DNA of 15,165 nt, taken from NCBI GenBank assembly GCA_964535025.1, contig CAZHRW010000180.1, positions 1-15,165 of the forward strand, in the 5' to 3' direction. Position 1 is the first letter of the stretch. The number at the start of each line of letters is the position of its first letter. Both the position numbers and the translations under genes were made by a program. The notes below the pieces were generated by a model, which made no database searches, was not told the origin of the DNA, and was given only the letters and a program-made list of their open reading frames with translations. This stretch comes from JAAYZK01 sp964535025. GTDB lineage: Bacteria > Planctomycetota > Phycisphaerae > SM23-33 > FEN-1343. Positions 4,957-11,883 of this stretch are shown here, piece after piece.

Positions 4957-7755
4957 CTACTCGCCCAGGACCAGTTCCCCGCAGGTGCGGGCGTCGGACC
5001 AGTAGGTGAACACCGGCGTGTGGGGGATGATCATGATGGCATCCTTGGCCCAACTGTGCCCGGCGACCCCTTCCTGGTTGTCGTGGTCGGCCACGTGGAT
5101 CGAGCAGCCCAGGCGGTTGTCGGCGATCTCCAGGCCGGTGATGTCCAGGGAGGCGACGACGACGTACCCGCCGTCCACCCGCCGCGCTTCGGCGGCGAAA
5201 TCGTGACGACCGGTGGTGGTCGCGACCGCCTCATCGCCGACCGGCAGGCTGATCATGTAGGGCAGTTCGTAGTTGGCGGTTTCGCCCTCGTCGACGAGCC
5301 AGGTGCGATAATTGGCCGGCGAGAGGAAGATCGTCAGGCCGTCCTTGTCGATCAGCGTCTCGTCGCGGACGGTGAGGCCGAAGTACAGCCGCGTGCCGTC
5401 GTGGGCGATGCGGATGCGGGCCGACAGGTCCTCCGGGCCGGTCCAACTGTTGCGGAAGTACAGGTGCGTCGCGAGGAAGCGCCCGTCATCGGCCCGGACG
5501 TCCATGGCCTCGTCGGGCCAGGCGTCCAGGTTGGGCCCGATCGACCCCGCGTCGACCTTGGCCACGCGGGCGGCGGTGGGCTTGAGCACCCGCTGGCGGA
5601 GCTTGAGCTCCTCGGTCAGGCCGAACCCCAGCGCCAGGTCCGCCTGGCGATACGCGCCGTCTTCCAGCAGCCGACGGGCACGGCGGGCGTGGGCTTCGAA
5701 CGCCTCGCCCGCGGCGGCCGGCTCGAGCAGCTTGACGCGGGCGAGCCGTTGTTCGAACTCGCCGAGGCGCTGCTTGAGCCACCGGACGTACTCCAGCGAC
5801 GCGGTGGCCTCGGCCTCAACGGGCACGTCGCCGTCGGCGCTGAGGGCCGCCATCTCGTAGGGGGCCAGGGCGAGCATCTCGGTCCGGCCGTCCACCGTCA
5901 CCGCCGCCGCCTGGACGACCGGCGTGGTGTTGAGCACCGAGACGTACGTCCGGTCCTTGTAGACGCCCCGGCGGACCAGGACGCTGCCGCCGCCGTCGGC
6001 GGGCACGTCGGTCATCTCGACGGGCGGCAGGGACCGGTACGCCCCGGCGAAGCGCCGGTAGGTGGCCTCGTGGCCGCCGGCCTTGCGGTTCCACGCCCCG
6101 GCGATGATCACGTTGCGGTCGCGGTGCTCCATCGCCCGCGCCCACGGGGCCGAGGCGTAGGGCTCGGAGGCGTTGAAGTCCGGCGCGACCCACAGCTTGC
6201 GGTACCAGAAGTTCGTCTCCGGGTGCAGGCCGAACCAGCCCTCGAAGAACGTGTTCCACAGCATGACCGCCCGGGTGTCGATGTTGTCGGCCTTGGGCGC
6301 GGAGGTATCGACGTCGTAATAGCCCATCGCACGGCCTTGCTGGGCGTAGCTGTCGTAGATCGCGTGATCGTCCGGTTGGTACTGGTAGACGGTCGTCAGC
6401 CCCGGCACCTCGGCCAGGTCGGCCGGATCGCGATGCCACTGCTTCCACAGGGCGAGCACCTCGTCGGCCAGGTGCTGATCCCAGGGCGTCTGGGACTGCT
6501 CCCAGCGGCGCATGACGCCGGGGAAGTCGGAGAAGTACTGCTTGTGGAGGTCCTGGGCGCCGACGAAGGTGTAGATCTTCAGGTCGGGCTTGTGGGCGTG
6601 GATGAAGGTGGTGAACTCGGCCATGCCGCCGTCGAAGCACTCGTTGATGATGTCGACCGTGGCGCTGCCGTACGAGGGGCCGAAGTCGGGCGTGCCGAAC
6701 GCGATGCCCTCCAGGGCGGGGCTGTCGCCGTAGCGTTCGATGAATTGCCGGAAGCCCTCCAGCAGGCCCTCGCGGTAGGCCGTGCGGTTCTCTTCGGTGG
6801 GCCGTTGGCCGTCGATGGTGAAGCCGCGGCCCATCTCGAAGGTGCCGATGAACTTGATGTCGTGGCGTTGGCAGGCCTCGAGGATGGGCGCCAGCCAGTC
6901 CTGCTTGGGCTTGTCGCCGCCGTCCCAGGCCGGGATGAGGCAGCGGAAGCCCCAGGCGTTGTTGGAGACGACGGGCCAACTGACGACGTTGCAGCCGAGG
7001 TAGGCGTAGTACTCGGCGATGTGGTCGAAGGTGGAGGCCTGGTCGGTCAGGCCGAACGTCCCCCGCACCGGCACCAGGGCCCAGTTGTACAGGTCGCCGA
7101 CGATCCGGGGATCGGTCGGGTCGGGATCGTCGACCTCCAGGGGCGGCAGGCGGTCGCCCTCGACGCGGAACACCCAGATCCGGCTGGCCGCCGCCGGGGC
7201 GCCGTAGCGGATCCAGTTGGCCACGATGACGGCCGGCCACTGGTCGGTGGGCCAGAAGAACATCGTGTGATACTGCATTTCATTGGTGAGCGGCAGGGGG
7301 TTGCCGGTGTACACGCCGGTCTCGAGCGACCAGTCCTGGTTGGCCCCGCCGCTCAGCGGCGACTCGTGCGTGAAGAAGCAGATCGACCGCTGGGCGTCGT
7401 CGGGATACTCGATGACCAGCACGTGGGGCTTGTCCTTGGCGGCGGCCCGCCAGCGGTAGGCGAAGAACTGGTGGCGGCCCTGGCTGGTCACCCGGTAGCG
7501 TCCGGCGGGGCCGTCGGTGACGCTGCTGGTCCCCTGGTCGAGCAGGGGGTGGGGGTCGTCGTCGTTGGTGCAGTCGATGTAGTCGACCAGCGTGAGGTCC
7601 AGCCCCAGCCCCAGGTCGACCGGCACCGGCGGGGCGGCCGCGACGATCTCGGCGATCTGCGCGTCGGTCACCTCCACGGGGACCTCCGGGACCGCTGAGG
7701 CCGCGACGGTCAGCAGGGCGATCATCATCAACGGCAGCGCGATTCTCGTTCGCAT
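4957..7755 (-). CDS. Large exported TIM-barrel (glycoside hydrolase-like) protein with C-terminal CBM9-like domain
   Basis: I do not recognise a named family for the whole 932-residue protein. A signal peptide is clear (MRTRIALPLMMIALLTVAASA, cleavage near 21). Residues about 30-205 look like a beta-rich domain (RYRVT, HVLVIEYPDD, SRIWVFRVEG). Residues about 220-560 read as a TIM barrel of glycoside-hydrolase type: HIAEYYAYLGCNVVSW (245-260), KFIGTFEMGRG (301-311) with candidate acid Glu308, ALEGIAFGTPDFG (347-359), DLKIYTFVGAQ (391-401), VMLWNTFFEGWFG (497-509) and RNVIIAGAWN (547-556). A beta-sandwich tail (RTYVSVLNTT to LAPYEMAAL, 602-637) is typical of such hydrolases. A charged, probably helical segment (650-730) leads into a CBM9-like domain (about 735-931) ending in DARTCGELVL. 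The predicted role is binding and cleavage of a glycan outside the cytoplasm. The catalytic residues are unassigned. AAAGGAG 8 nt before the ATG decides the start. Confidence 0.8.
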   Translation of the reverse strand: MRTRIALPLMMIALLTVAASAVPEVPVEVTDAQIAEIVAAAPPVPVDLGLGLDLTLVDYIDCTNDDDPHPLLDQGTSSVTDGPAGRYRVTSQGRHQFFAYRWRAAAKDKPHVLVIEYPDDAQRSICFFTHESPLSGGANQDWSLETGVYTGNPLPLTNEMQYHTMFFWPTDQWPAVIVANWIRYGAPAAASRIWVFRVEGDRLPPLEVDDPDPTDPRIVGDLYNWALVPVRGTFGLTDQASTFDHIAEYYAYLGCNVVSWPVVSNNAWGFRCLIPAWDGGDKPKQDWLAPILEACQRHDIKFIGTFEMGRGFTIDGQRPTEENRTAYREGLLEGFRQFIERYGDSPALEGIAFGTPDFGPSYGSATVDIINECFDGGMAEFTTFIHAHKPDLKIYTFVGAQDLHKQYFSDFPGVMRRWEQSQTPWDQHLADEVLALWKQWHRDPADLAEVPGLTTVYQYQPDDHAIYDSYAQQGRAMGYYDVDTSAPKADNIDTRAVMLWNTFFEGWFGLHPETNFWYRKLWVAPDFNASEPYASAPWARAMEHRDRNVIIAGAWNRKAGGHEATYRRFAGAYRSLPPVEMTDVPADGGGSVLVRRGVYKDRTYVSVLNTTPVVQAAAVTVDGRTEMLALAPYEMAALSADGDVPVEAEATASLEYVRWLKQRLGEFEQRLARVKLLEPAAAGEAFEAHARRARRLLEDGAYRQADLALGFGLTEELKLRQRVLKPTAARVAKVDAGSIGPNLDAWPDEAMDVRADDGRFLATHLYFRNSWTGPEDLSARIRIAHDGTRLYFGLTVRDETLIDKDGLTIFLSPANYRTWLVDEGETANYELPYMISLPVGDEAVATTTGRHDFAAEARRVDGGYVVVASLDITGLEIADNRLGCSIHVADHDNQEGVAGHSWAKDAIMIIPHTPVFTYWSDARTCGELVLGE

Positions 7756-7801
7756 GGGTCTGCTCCTTTGCCTGTGAGCTGCGTGTCCCGACAGGGAACA
7801 A

Positions 7802-7830
7802 ACTGTAATCATCGACAAACGCTTTGTACA
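7802..7830 (-). promoter_or_regulatory. Promoter of the large TIM-barrel gene
   Basis: On the minus strand, TGTACA (7825-7830) is followed after 17 bp by TACAGT (7802-7807); each hexamer matches 4 of 6. The predicted start near 7795 leaves a 40-nt leader with the AAAGGAG ribosome site. The local AT-richness, against very GC-rich surroundings, supports a real regulatory site. Confidence 0.4.
7815..7827. promoter_or_regulatory. Possible LacI-family-like operator in the TIM-barrel gene promoter
   Basis: ACAAACGCTTTGT (plus strand) has perfect 5-bp arms, ACAAA and TTTGT, around CGC. On the minus strand its core AAAGCGTTT fits the core of CcpA/LacI-type operators (WAARCGYTW), but the outer bases of the cre consensus are absent. 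It overlaps the -35 box and the start of the spacer, a position suited to repression. No regulator gene is visible in the window. Confidence 0.35.
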
Positions 7831-7832
7831 GC

Positions 7833-9158
7833 CTAATCCGCCGCCGCCGGCCGCTCGAGCATCGCCCGGGCCTGCTGCTCGACCTCCTGGCGGAAGGGCG
7901 CCATGTGCACGGCGCGGTCGCTGTGGCGGGACTGCTCGGCGGCCCAGCCGATCAGGTGGCTCTCGATGGCGTCGGCCAGGGGCGTCAAGGCCGCGGGCGA
8001 GCCGTCGCAGAAGACGTCGAGGGCCGCCTCGAACAGCCGCCGGTCCCCGCCGCCGTGCCCGTCGAGGCCCATGGCGGCCAGGTCGAGGGTCTCGACCTGG
8101 GCCTGGGTGCCCAGCGGGCCGGTCCAGTGGGGGTAGACGTCGATCTTGCCGCGGCCCATGTCGCCCCGCAGCGTGCCGGCCGTGCCGTCCAGGCGGATCT
8201 TGCGCCCGCATTCCTCGCCGGCGGAGAAACCCTGCATCGTCAGCGTGCACAGCGTGCCCCGTTCGGTCTCCATCATGACGCTCTGGTGATCGACGACGGT
8301 GTTGTCGCCGTTGAACACGCACGCGCTGAGCGGCCCGTCGTGCAGCCGCTGCCGGCGGCCGGCCAGCGACATGTCGGTGCCGACCATCGCCACCGGCCAG
8401 CCGGTGCGCTCGCCGAGGTAGAAGGTCGCGGCGTTGTGGATGCACGTCTCGCCCACCGGGCAGCCCTCGGTGCACCGCCGCGGGGCGCCGTCGGGCTTGT
8501 TGGCGCGGACGAAGTGGTCCAGGCGGCCGAAACTGCTGACCTTCGTGACGCGATCCGAGAGGATCCACGGGATCAGGTCGAGATCGTGGCAGCACTTGGC
8601 CACGATCATCGGATTGGAGTCTTCCTGCCGGGCGTACGGGCCGCGGACGAACGAGTGGGTCATGTGCCAGAACTCGACGTGCTCGGTGTGCGTGTAGGAG
8701 TACACCTGCCCGAGACGCCCGGACCGGACGACCTTGCGAACCTCCTGGAAAAACGGGCTGTAACGCAGCTCGTGCTGGACGAGCACGGTGCGGCCGAGTT
8801 GCTCGGCCAGGAGCTTCAGGTGGACCGTCAGGACCGGATCGTGCGCGACGGGCTTCTCGATCAGCAGGTCCATTCCCCGCCGCATCGCCGCGACGGCGGC
8901 GGCGTGGTGGGCGCGGTCGGCCGCGGCGATGATCGCCAGGTCCGCCGGCGGAGCGCCCGCGCCGAGGGCCTGCTCGAAGGAGGCATACGCGTGCTCGGCC
9001 GCCAGGCCGTTCCGCTCGGCCTCCCGCGCGCGATAGTCCTCCCGCGGCTCGGCCAGGGCCACGAGCTTCACGCGGTCGCCGCACTCGCGGCAGAACTGAC
9101 CGAACATCTGGCCGCGGTTGCCGCAGCCGATCAACACGACACGACGTTGACGGGACAT
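7833..9158 (-). CDS. Gfo/Idh/MocA-family NAD(P)-dependent oxidoreductase
   Basis: Members oxidise or reduce sugars, inositols or their derivatives, or use NAD in glycosidase-like retaining reactions (GH109). The 441-residue protein begins with a Rossmann motif, VVLIGCGNRG (7-16). EKP (101-103) is the family cofactor/substrate motif. KCCHDLDLI (188-196) holds the conserved His191 and Asp192 region of the active site. A Cys-rich insertion, RCTEGCPVGETCIHNA, places Cys229, Cys233 and Cys239 in a C-x3-C-x5-C pattern; I recall this in a planctomycete-rich subfamily, and it may bind a metal, though its function is unknown to me. There is no signal peptide, so a cytoplasmic location is predicted. 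The ATG at 9158 has GAGGAG 6 nt upstream and its own promoter. The large glycosidase-like gene follows 77 bp downstream, separated by a second promoter. Confidence 0.92.
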   Translation of the reverse strand: MSRQRRVVLIGCGNRGQMFGQFCRECGDRVKLVALAEPREDYRAREAERNGLAAEHAYASFEQALGAGAPPADLAIIAAADRAHHAAAVAAMRRGMDLLIEKPVAHDPVLTVHLKLLAEQLGRTVLVQHELRYSPFFQEVRKVVRSGRLGQVYSYTHTEHVEFWHMTHSFVRGPYARQEDSNPMIVAKCCHDLDLIPWILSDRVTKVSSFGRLDHFVRANKPDGAPRRCTEGCPVGETCIHNAATFYLGERTGWPVAMVGTDMSLAGRRQRLHDGPLSACVFNGDNTVVDHQSVMMETERGTLCTLTMQGFSAGEECGRKIRLDGTAGTLRGDMGRGKIDVYPHWTGPLGTQAQVETLDLAAMGLDGHGGGDRRLFEAALDVFCDGSPAALTPLADAIESHLIGWAAEQSRHSDRAVHMAPFRQEVEQQARAMLERPAAAD

Positions 9159-9194
9159 CCTGAACTCCTCGCTGTTAGGCATGAACGGGTGAGC

Positions 9195-9223
9195 ATTGTA
9201 ACCGGCCGGCGAACCTAGATCAA
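9195..9223 (-). promoter_or_regulatory. Sigma70-type promoter of the oxidoreductase gene
   Basis: On the minus strand, TTGATC (9218-9223) is followed after 17 bp by TACAAT (9195-9200, 5 of 6 matches), giving a start near 9188 and a 30-nt leader with GAGGAG. The -35 box begins inside the last codons of the upstream transporter gene, so the oxidoreductase can be transcribed apart from that operon. Confidence 0.55.
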
Positions 9224-10147
9224 CAGCAACACCGCCGCCAGCGAGCCCACCGACGCGATCGTCGTCAGCAGAACGATCCCGCCGGCGAGCCGGTCGTCGG
9301 CGCCGAGCTGCTCGGCCATGACGTAGGAGACGACCGCGGTGGGGCAGGCCAGCATCAGCAGGGCGATCCGCGTCGCCTCGGGCGACGCGCCCAGTCCCCA
9401 CGCGGCGACAGCGCCGAGCAGGGGGGCGACCACGACCTTGAGCCCCGACGCGGCGCTGACCGGCAGCCAGCCGGCGCGGAGGTGGTGGAAGTTCAGCGAC
9501 GCCCCGATCCCCAGCAGCGCCAGCGGCAGGGCCATCTGGCCGATCGTTTCGAGCGTCCGCCGCGCGAACAGCGGCAGCGCCAGGCCGCCCAGCGACACCG
9601 CCAGCCCCGCCGCACACGCCAGCAGCAGCGGGTTGGTGACCACCCGGAAGGCCGTCCGCCCTGCGCGGCCGGCCGCCGAGCCGCCGTGATGGGGCTGCCC
9701 GGCCGTCAGGGCGACGACGGCCATGAGGTTGTAGATCGGCACCATCGGCGCCATGCCCAGCGCCGCCACCTTGTTCCAGGTGCTGTCGGGGTCGCCGAAG
9801 GCAAACAGCACCGCCGCCAGCCCCACGTAGGCCAGGTTCCCGCGGTAGGCCCCCTGCACGAACGCCCCCAGCGAGCGGCGCTGCACCCGCAGCAGGCGCC
9901 CGACCCCCAGCGCCAGGGCCACGCACCCCAGCGTCCCCGCCAGCATGATCCCGAACACCTGCATCGCCGGGCCGCCCACGCCGCGGGCGTCGCTGGTCTT
10001 CTCGAACAGCAGCGCCGGCAGTCCCACCCAGTACACCAGCCGGTTCATGCCCCCATAGAACGCCGCCGGCAGAAAGCCGCTGCGGCGCAGGACCAGGCCC
10101 AGCGCGACGATCAGCACCAGCGGGGTCAGCGTGTGGATCACAATCAT
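9215..10147 (-). CDS. AEC-family (auxin efflux carrier-like) transporter
   Basis: The 310-residue protein is strongly hydrophobic, with about ten membrane segments in a 5+5 arrangement, as in the AEC / bile-arsenite-riboflavin transporter group. Segments lie roughly at 3-20, 34-50, 64-85, 95-118, 128-148, 172-192, 205-225, 232-252, 256-278 and 284-309, with a hydrophilic loop of about 20 residues in the middle. Typical features are the opening LTPLVLIVALGLVLRRSGFLP, the NPLLLACAAGL start of the second half, and ACPTAVVSYVMAEQLG near the end. Bacterial AEC proteins are often annotated as malonate/malate or auxin-like carriers; the substrate here is unknown. The start codon overlaps the glycosyltransferase stop (ATGA, 10144-10147). 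The nearest GGAG is 13 nt upstream, which is far, so translation is probably coupled to the upstream gene. Confidence 0.9.
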   Translation of the reverse strand: MIVIHTLTPLVLIVALGLVLRRSGFLPAAFYGGMNRLVYWVGLPALLFEKTSDARGVGGPAMQVFGIMLAGTLGCVALALGVGRLLRVQRRSLGAFVQGAYRGNLAYVGLAAVLFAFGDPDSTWNKVAALGMAPMVPIYNLMAVVALTAGQPHHGGSAAGRAGRTAFRVVTNPLLLACAAGLAVSLGGLALPLFARRTLETIGQMALPLALLGIGASLNFHHLRAGWLPVSAASGLKVVVAPLLGAVAAWGLGASPEATRIALLMLACPTAVVSYVMAEQLGADDRLAGGIVLLTTIASVGSLAAVLLLI

Positions 10148-11298
10148 GGCTGCACCGTGTCTCCTCGGTTCGTGCCGGAGGCGAGCCGTCCGGCAAGCGT
10201 TTCGATCGCATCATCCAGCACCGGCGCGTGCCGCGGCCAGTGCCACCGCTCGACGTGACGGCGGACGCGGGCGGCCTGGCCGGCCCAGACGGTGCCGGTC
10301 GCCTCGAGGCGCGCCGCCAGGGCCGACAGCTTCGCCGCCAGCGACGCCCTGTCGCCGTCGTAGAACAGATCGTCCGCCCCCGCCATCTCACCCAGGGCGA
10401 ACACCTCCGGGTAGGCCAGGCGACGGGGGACGACGGGCATCGCCCCGGCGGCGGCCGCCTCGACCACGCTGATGCCCCAGAACTCGTGCCGGGCCGTCGA
10501 GACGATCACGTCGATCCCCGCCAGGGCCCGGCGGTAGTCGTCGCGGGGCAGGAAGCCCCAGTGGTCGATCCGGGCGGCCCAGCGGGCCCGGGCCTCGGCG
10601 AACGGGGGCGGCTCGGCGTCGAAGGACTCGCCTATGACGCTCAGGCGGAAGTCCACGCCCGCGGCGTCGAGGTCGGCCAGGGCCGCGACGAAGGTCGCCG
10701 GGTCCTTGTCGTGCTCCCACCGGGCGGCCCAGCCGATCCGCAGGGGCCCCGGCCGTCGCGGCCGTCGGGGTTCGGGCGGGTCGATGCCCGGCGGCAGGAT
10801 GCGCCCGCGGCGGCGGATCGCCTCGACGCACGCCGCGTCGCGGTGGTCGGGCATGGCCGCCAGGAGGGTCGTCAGGCCCTCGCAGAAGCTGTCGCGGTGG
10901 TAGGCGGAGTTGAACCACACCTCGCCGGCCAGGGCGGTGGCGAGGTTGGTGAAGGCGAAGTGCAGGTCCCGTTCGTCACGTCGGGGGTCGGGGTAGGTAA
11001 CCTGGTTCTCGTGGAAATACGCCGCCGCCGGCAGCGCCCGCACCGCCGCCGGCGCCAGGCCGCGCCATTCGGGCAGGTTGAGCATGTCGCTGCAGACCAC
11101 CGCGTCCCACGCCCCGCCGGCGTCCGCGCGGCGGGCCACCTCGGCCGCCAGCGTCCACGAGGCGTGGCGCATCCGCCATTTCCAGTGCCGTCCGGGGAGG
11201 GTCACGCAGGTGAAGGCGTGACGGCTCGCGCCGGCCCAGCCGTGCAGGAAGGCCCGGTGGCTGCCGCGATCGTAGGGGTCGAGGGCGAGGATGCGCAT
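10144..11298 (-). CDS. DUF3524 glycosyltransferase, similar to tRNA-queuosine alpha-mannosyltransferase (GTDC1/QTMAN-like)
   Basis: This 384-residue GT-B enzyme carries the hallmarks of the DUF3524/GTDC1 group: the opening RILALDPYDRGSHRAFLHGW, WKWRMRH (39-45), CSDMLNLPEW (69-78), YFHENQVTYP (94-103), WFNSAYHRDSF (128-138), RWEHDKDP (193-200) and EFWGISVVE (272-280), which contains the EX7E donor-binding pattern. In vertebrates the homologue mannosylates queuosine in tRNA(Asp). For bacterial members the acceptor is, to my knowledge, not established, so the tRNA role is inferred from homology. The ATG at 11298 is chosen because the conserved N-terminus starts there; the only upstream ribosome-site hint is GAGGCG. 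The small basic gene upstream ends 7 nt before this start and the transporter overlaps its stop by 4 bp, so the three are almost surely co-transcribed. Confidence 0.88.
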   Translation of the reverse strand: MRILALDPYDRGSHRAFLHGWAGASRHAFTCVTLPGRHWKWRMRHASWTLAAEVARRADAGGAWDAVVCSDMLNLPEWRGLAPAAVRALPAAAYFHENQVTYPDPRRDERDLHFAFTNLATALAGEVWFNSAYHRDSFCEGLTTLLAAMPDHRDAACVEAIRRRGRILPPGIDPPEPRRPRRPGPLRIGWAARWEHDKDPATFVAALADLDAAGVDFRLSVIGESFDAEPPPFAEARARWAARIDHWGFLPRDDYRRALAGIDVIVSTARHEFWGISVVEAAAAGAMPVVPRRLAYPEVFALGEMAGADDLFYDGDRASLAAKLSALAARLEATGTVWAGQAARVRRHVERWHWPRHAPVLDDAIETLAGRLASGTNRGDTVQP

Positions 11299-11305
11299 GA
11301 TCGCC

Positions 11306-11839
11306 TCAGCGGCCCAACAGGCGGCCCAGCAGGGAGCGGGCGGGCAGGAGGTCGTCGAACTCCCGCCGCAGGACCGTCGCGACGGCCTTGCGGGTGGGGC
11401 CGTGGGGCGGCGAGGGGACGGCCTCCGCCGCGCGCCGGCGCTGGGCGGCGACGACCTGCTCGGCCAGGCGCCCATCCTCGAAGAGCCTCGCGGTCGCGCG
11501 GTGCAGCCGGCGCTCGGGCGGCGGGTCGGCCGCCGGGGCAAGCCGCCCCCAGACGTCCCGCGTGTACACCAGGGCCGCCGCGAACCGCTCGAGCAGATCG
11601 TCCACCTTGTCGGCCGACGCGTCGTCGGCCACCGACAGCCCCAGCCGGCGCGCCTCGGCGATCCGCCCGGCCGCCGGGTTGGTCGCCGCGGGGGCCGCCG
11701 CCGCCGACGCGGCCGCCGGCGGCGTGGTGCGGCGGGCGCGCTCGATCCGCTCGACCGCCGACAGACGCCCCGGCCGCATCGACCGCCGGTCGCCCGAGCC
11801 GGTCTTCTTCCGCTTGTTGCGTTTCTTCGATTTGCCCAT
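11306..11839 (-). CDS. Hypothetical small basic-headed protein
   Basis: I do not recognise this 177-residue product. It begins with a very basic stretch (MGKSKKRNKRKKTGSGDRR), followed by an Ala/Pro-rich linker (about 48-62) and a probably helical region containing VDDLLERFAAALVYTRDVWGRL, then EQVVAAQRRRAAEA and a C-terminal FDDLLPARSLLGRLLGR. There is no signal peptide or membrane segment. The basic head would suit nucleic-acid or ribosome contact, but that is inference. An ATG at 11848 would add three residues; I prefer 11839 because a CATAAT box lies 7 nt upstream. Neither start has a good ribosome site. The kinase gene ends 44 bp upstream, and the glycosyltransferase begins 7 nt after this stop, so a link to the glycosyltransferase is likely. 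Confidence 0.7.
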   Translation of the reverse strand: MGKSKKRNKRKKTGSGDRRSMRPGRLSAVERIERARRTTPPAAASAAAAPAATNPAAGRIAEARRLGLSVADDASADKVDDLLERFAAALVYTRDVWGRLAPAADPPPERRLHRATARLFEDGRLAEQVVAAQRRRAAEAVPSPPHGPTRKAVATVLRREFDDLLPARSLLGRLLGR

Positions 11840-11846
11840 CGGCCCC

Positions 11847-11852
11847 ATTATG
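11847..11852 (-). promoter_or_regulatory. Possible -10 box before the small basic gene
   Basis: CATAAT on the minus strand matches 5 of 6 positions of the -10 consensus and would start transcription at about 11840, next to the ATG at 11839. The best -35 candidate 17 bp upstream (TTCATT) is weak, so this may be only an accessory start inside a longer transcript from the kinase gene. Confidence 0.3.
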
Positions 11853-11883
11853 GCAGAAGGCCCCGCCGGAATGAACCCCCGTC

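Noticed and set aside
4033..7698. A 1221-codon open frame on the plus strand opposite the creatininase-family and TIM-barrel genes
   Set aside because: Its composition is the Gly/Arg/Asp/Val-rich pattern expected from the antisense of GC-rich coding DNA. The minus-strand genes have recognisable domains, ribosome sites and a terminator, and no motif is visible in the antisense product.
7756..9084. N-terminal extension of the TIM-barrel frame far upstream into the oxidoreductase gene
   Set aside because: The open frame continues only because stops are rare in GC-rich DNA. The signal peptide and AAAGGAG site place the real start at 7755, and the upstream stretch codes for the oxidoreductase in another frame.
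9202..9209. CCGGCCGG palindrome in the oxidoreductase promoter spacer
   Set aside because: The same 8-mer also appears inside coding sequence (for example in the M23 gene), so it is likely a by-product of high G+C content.
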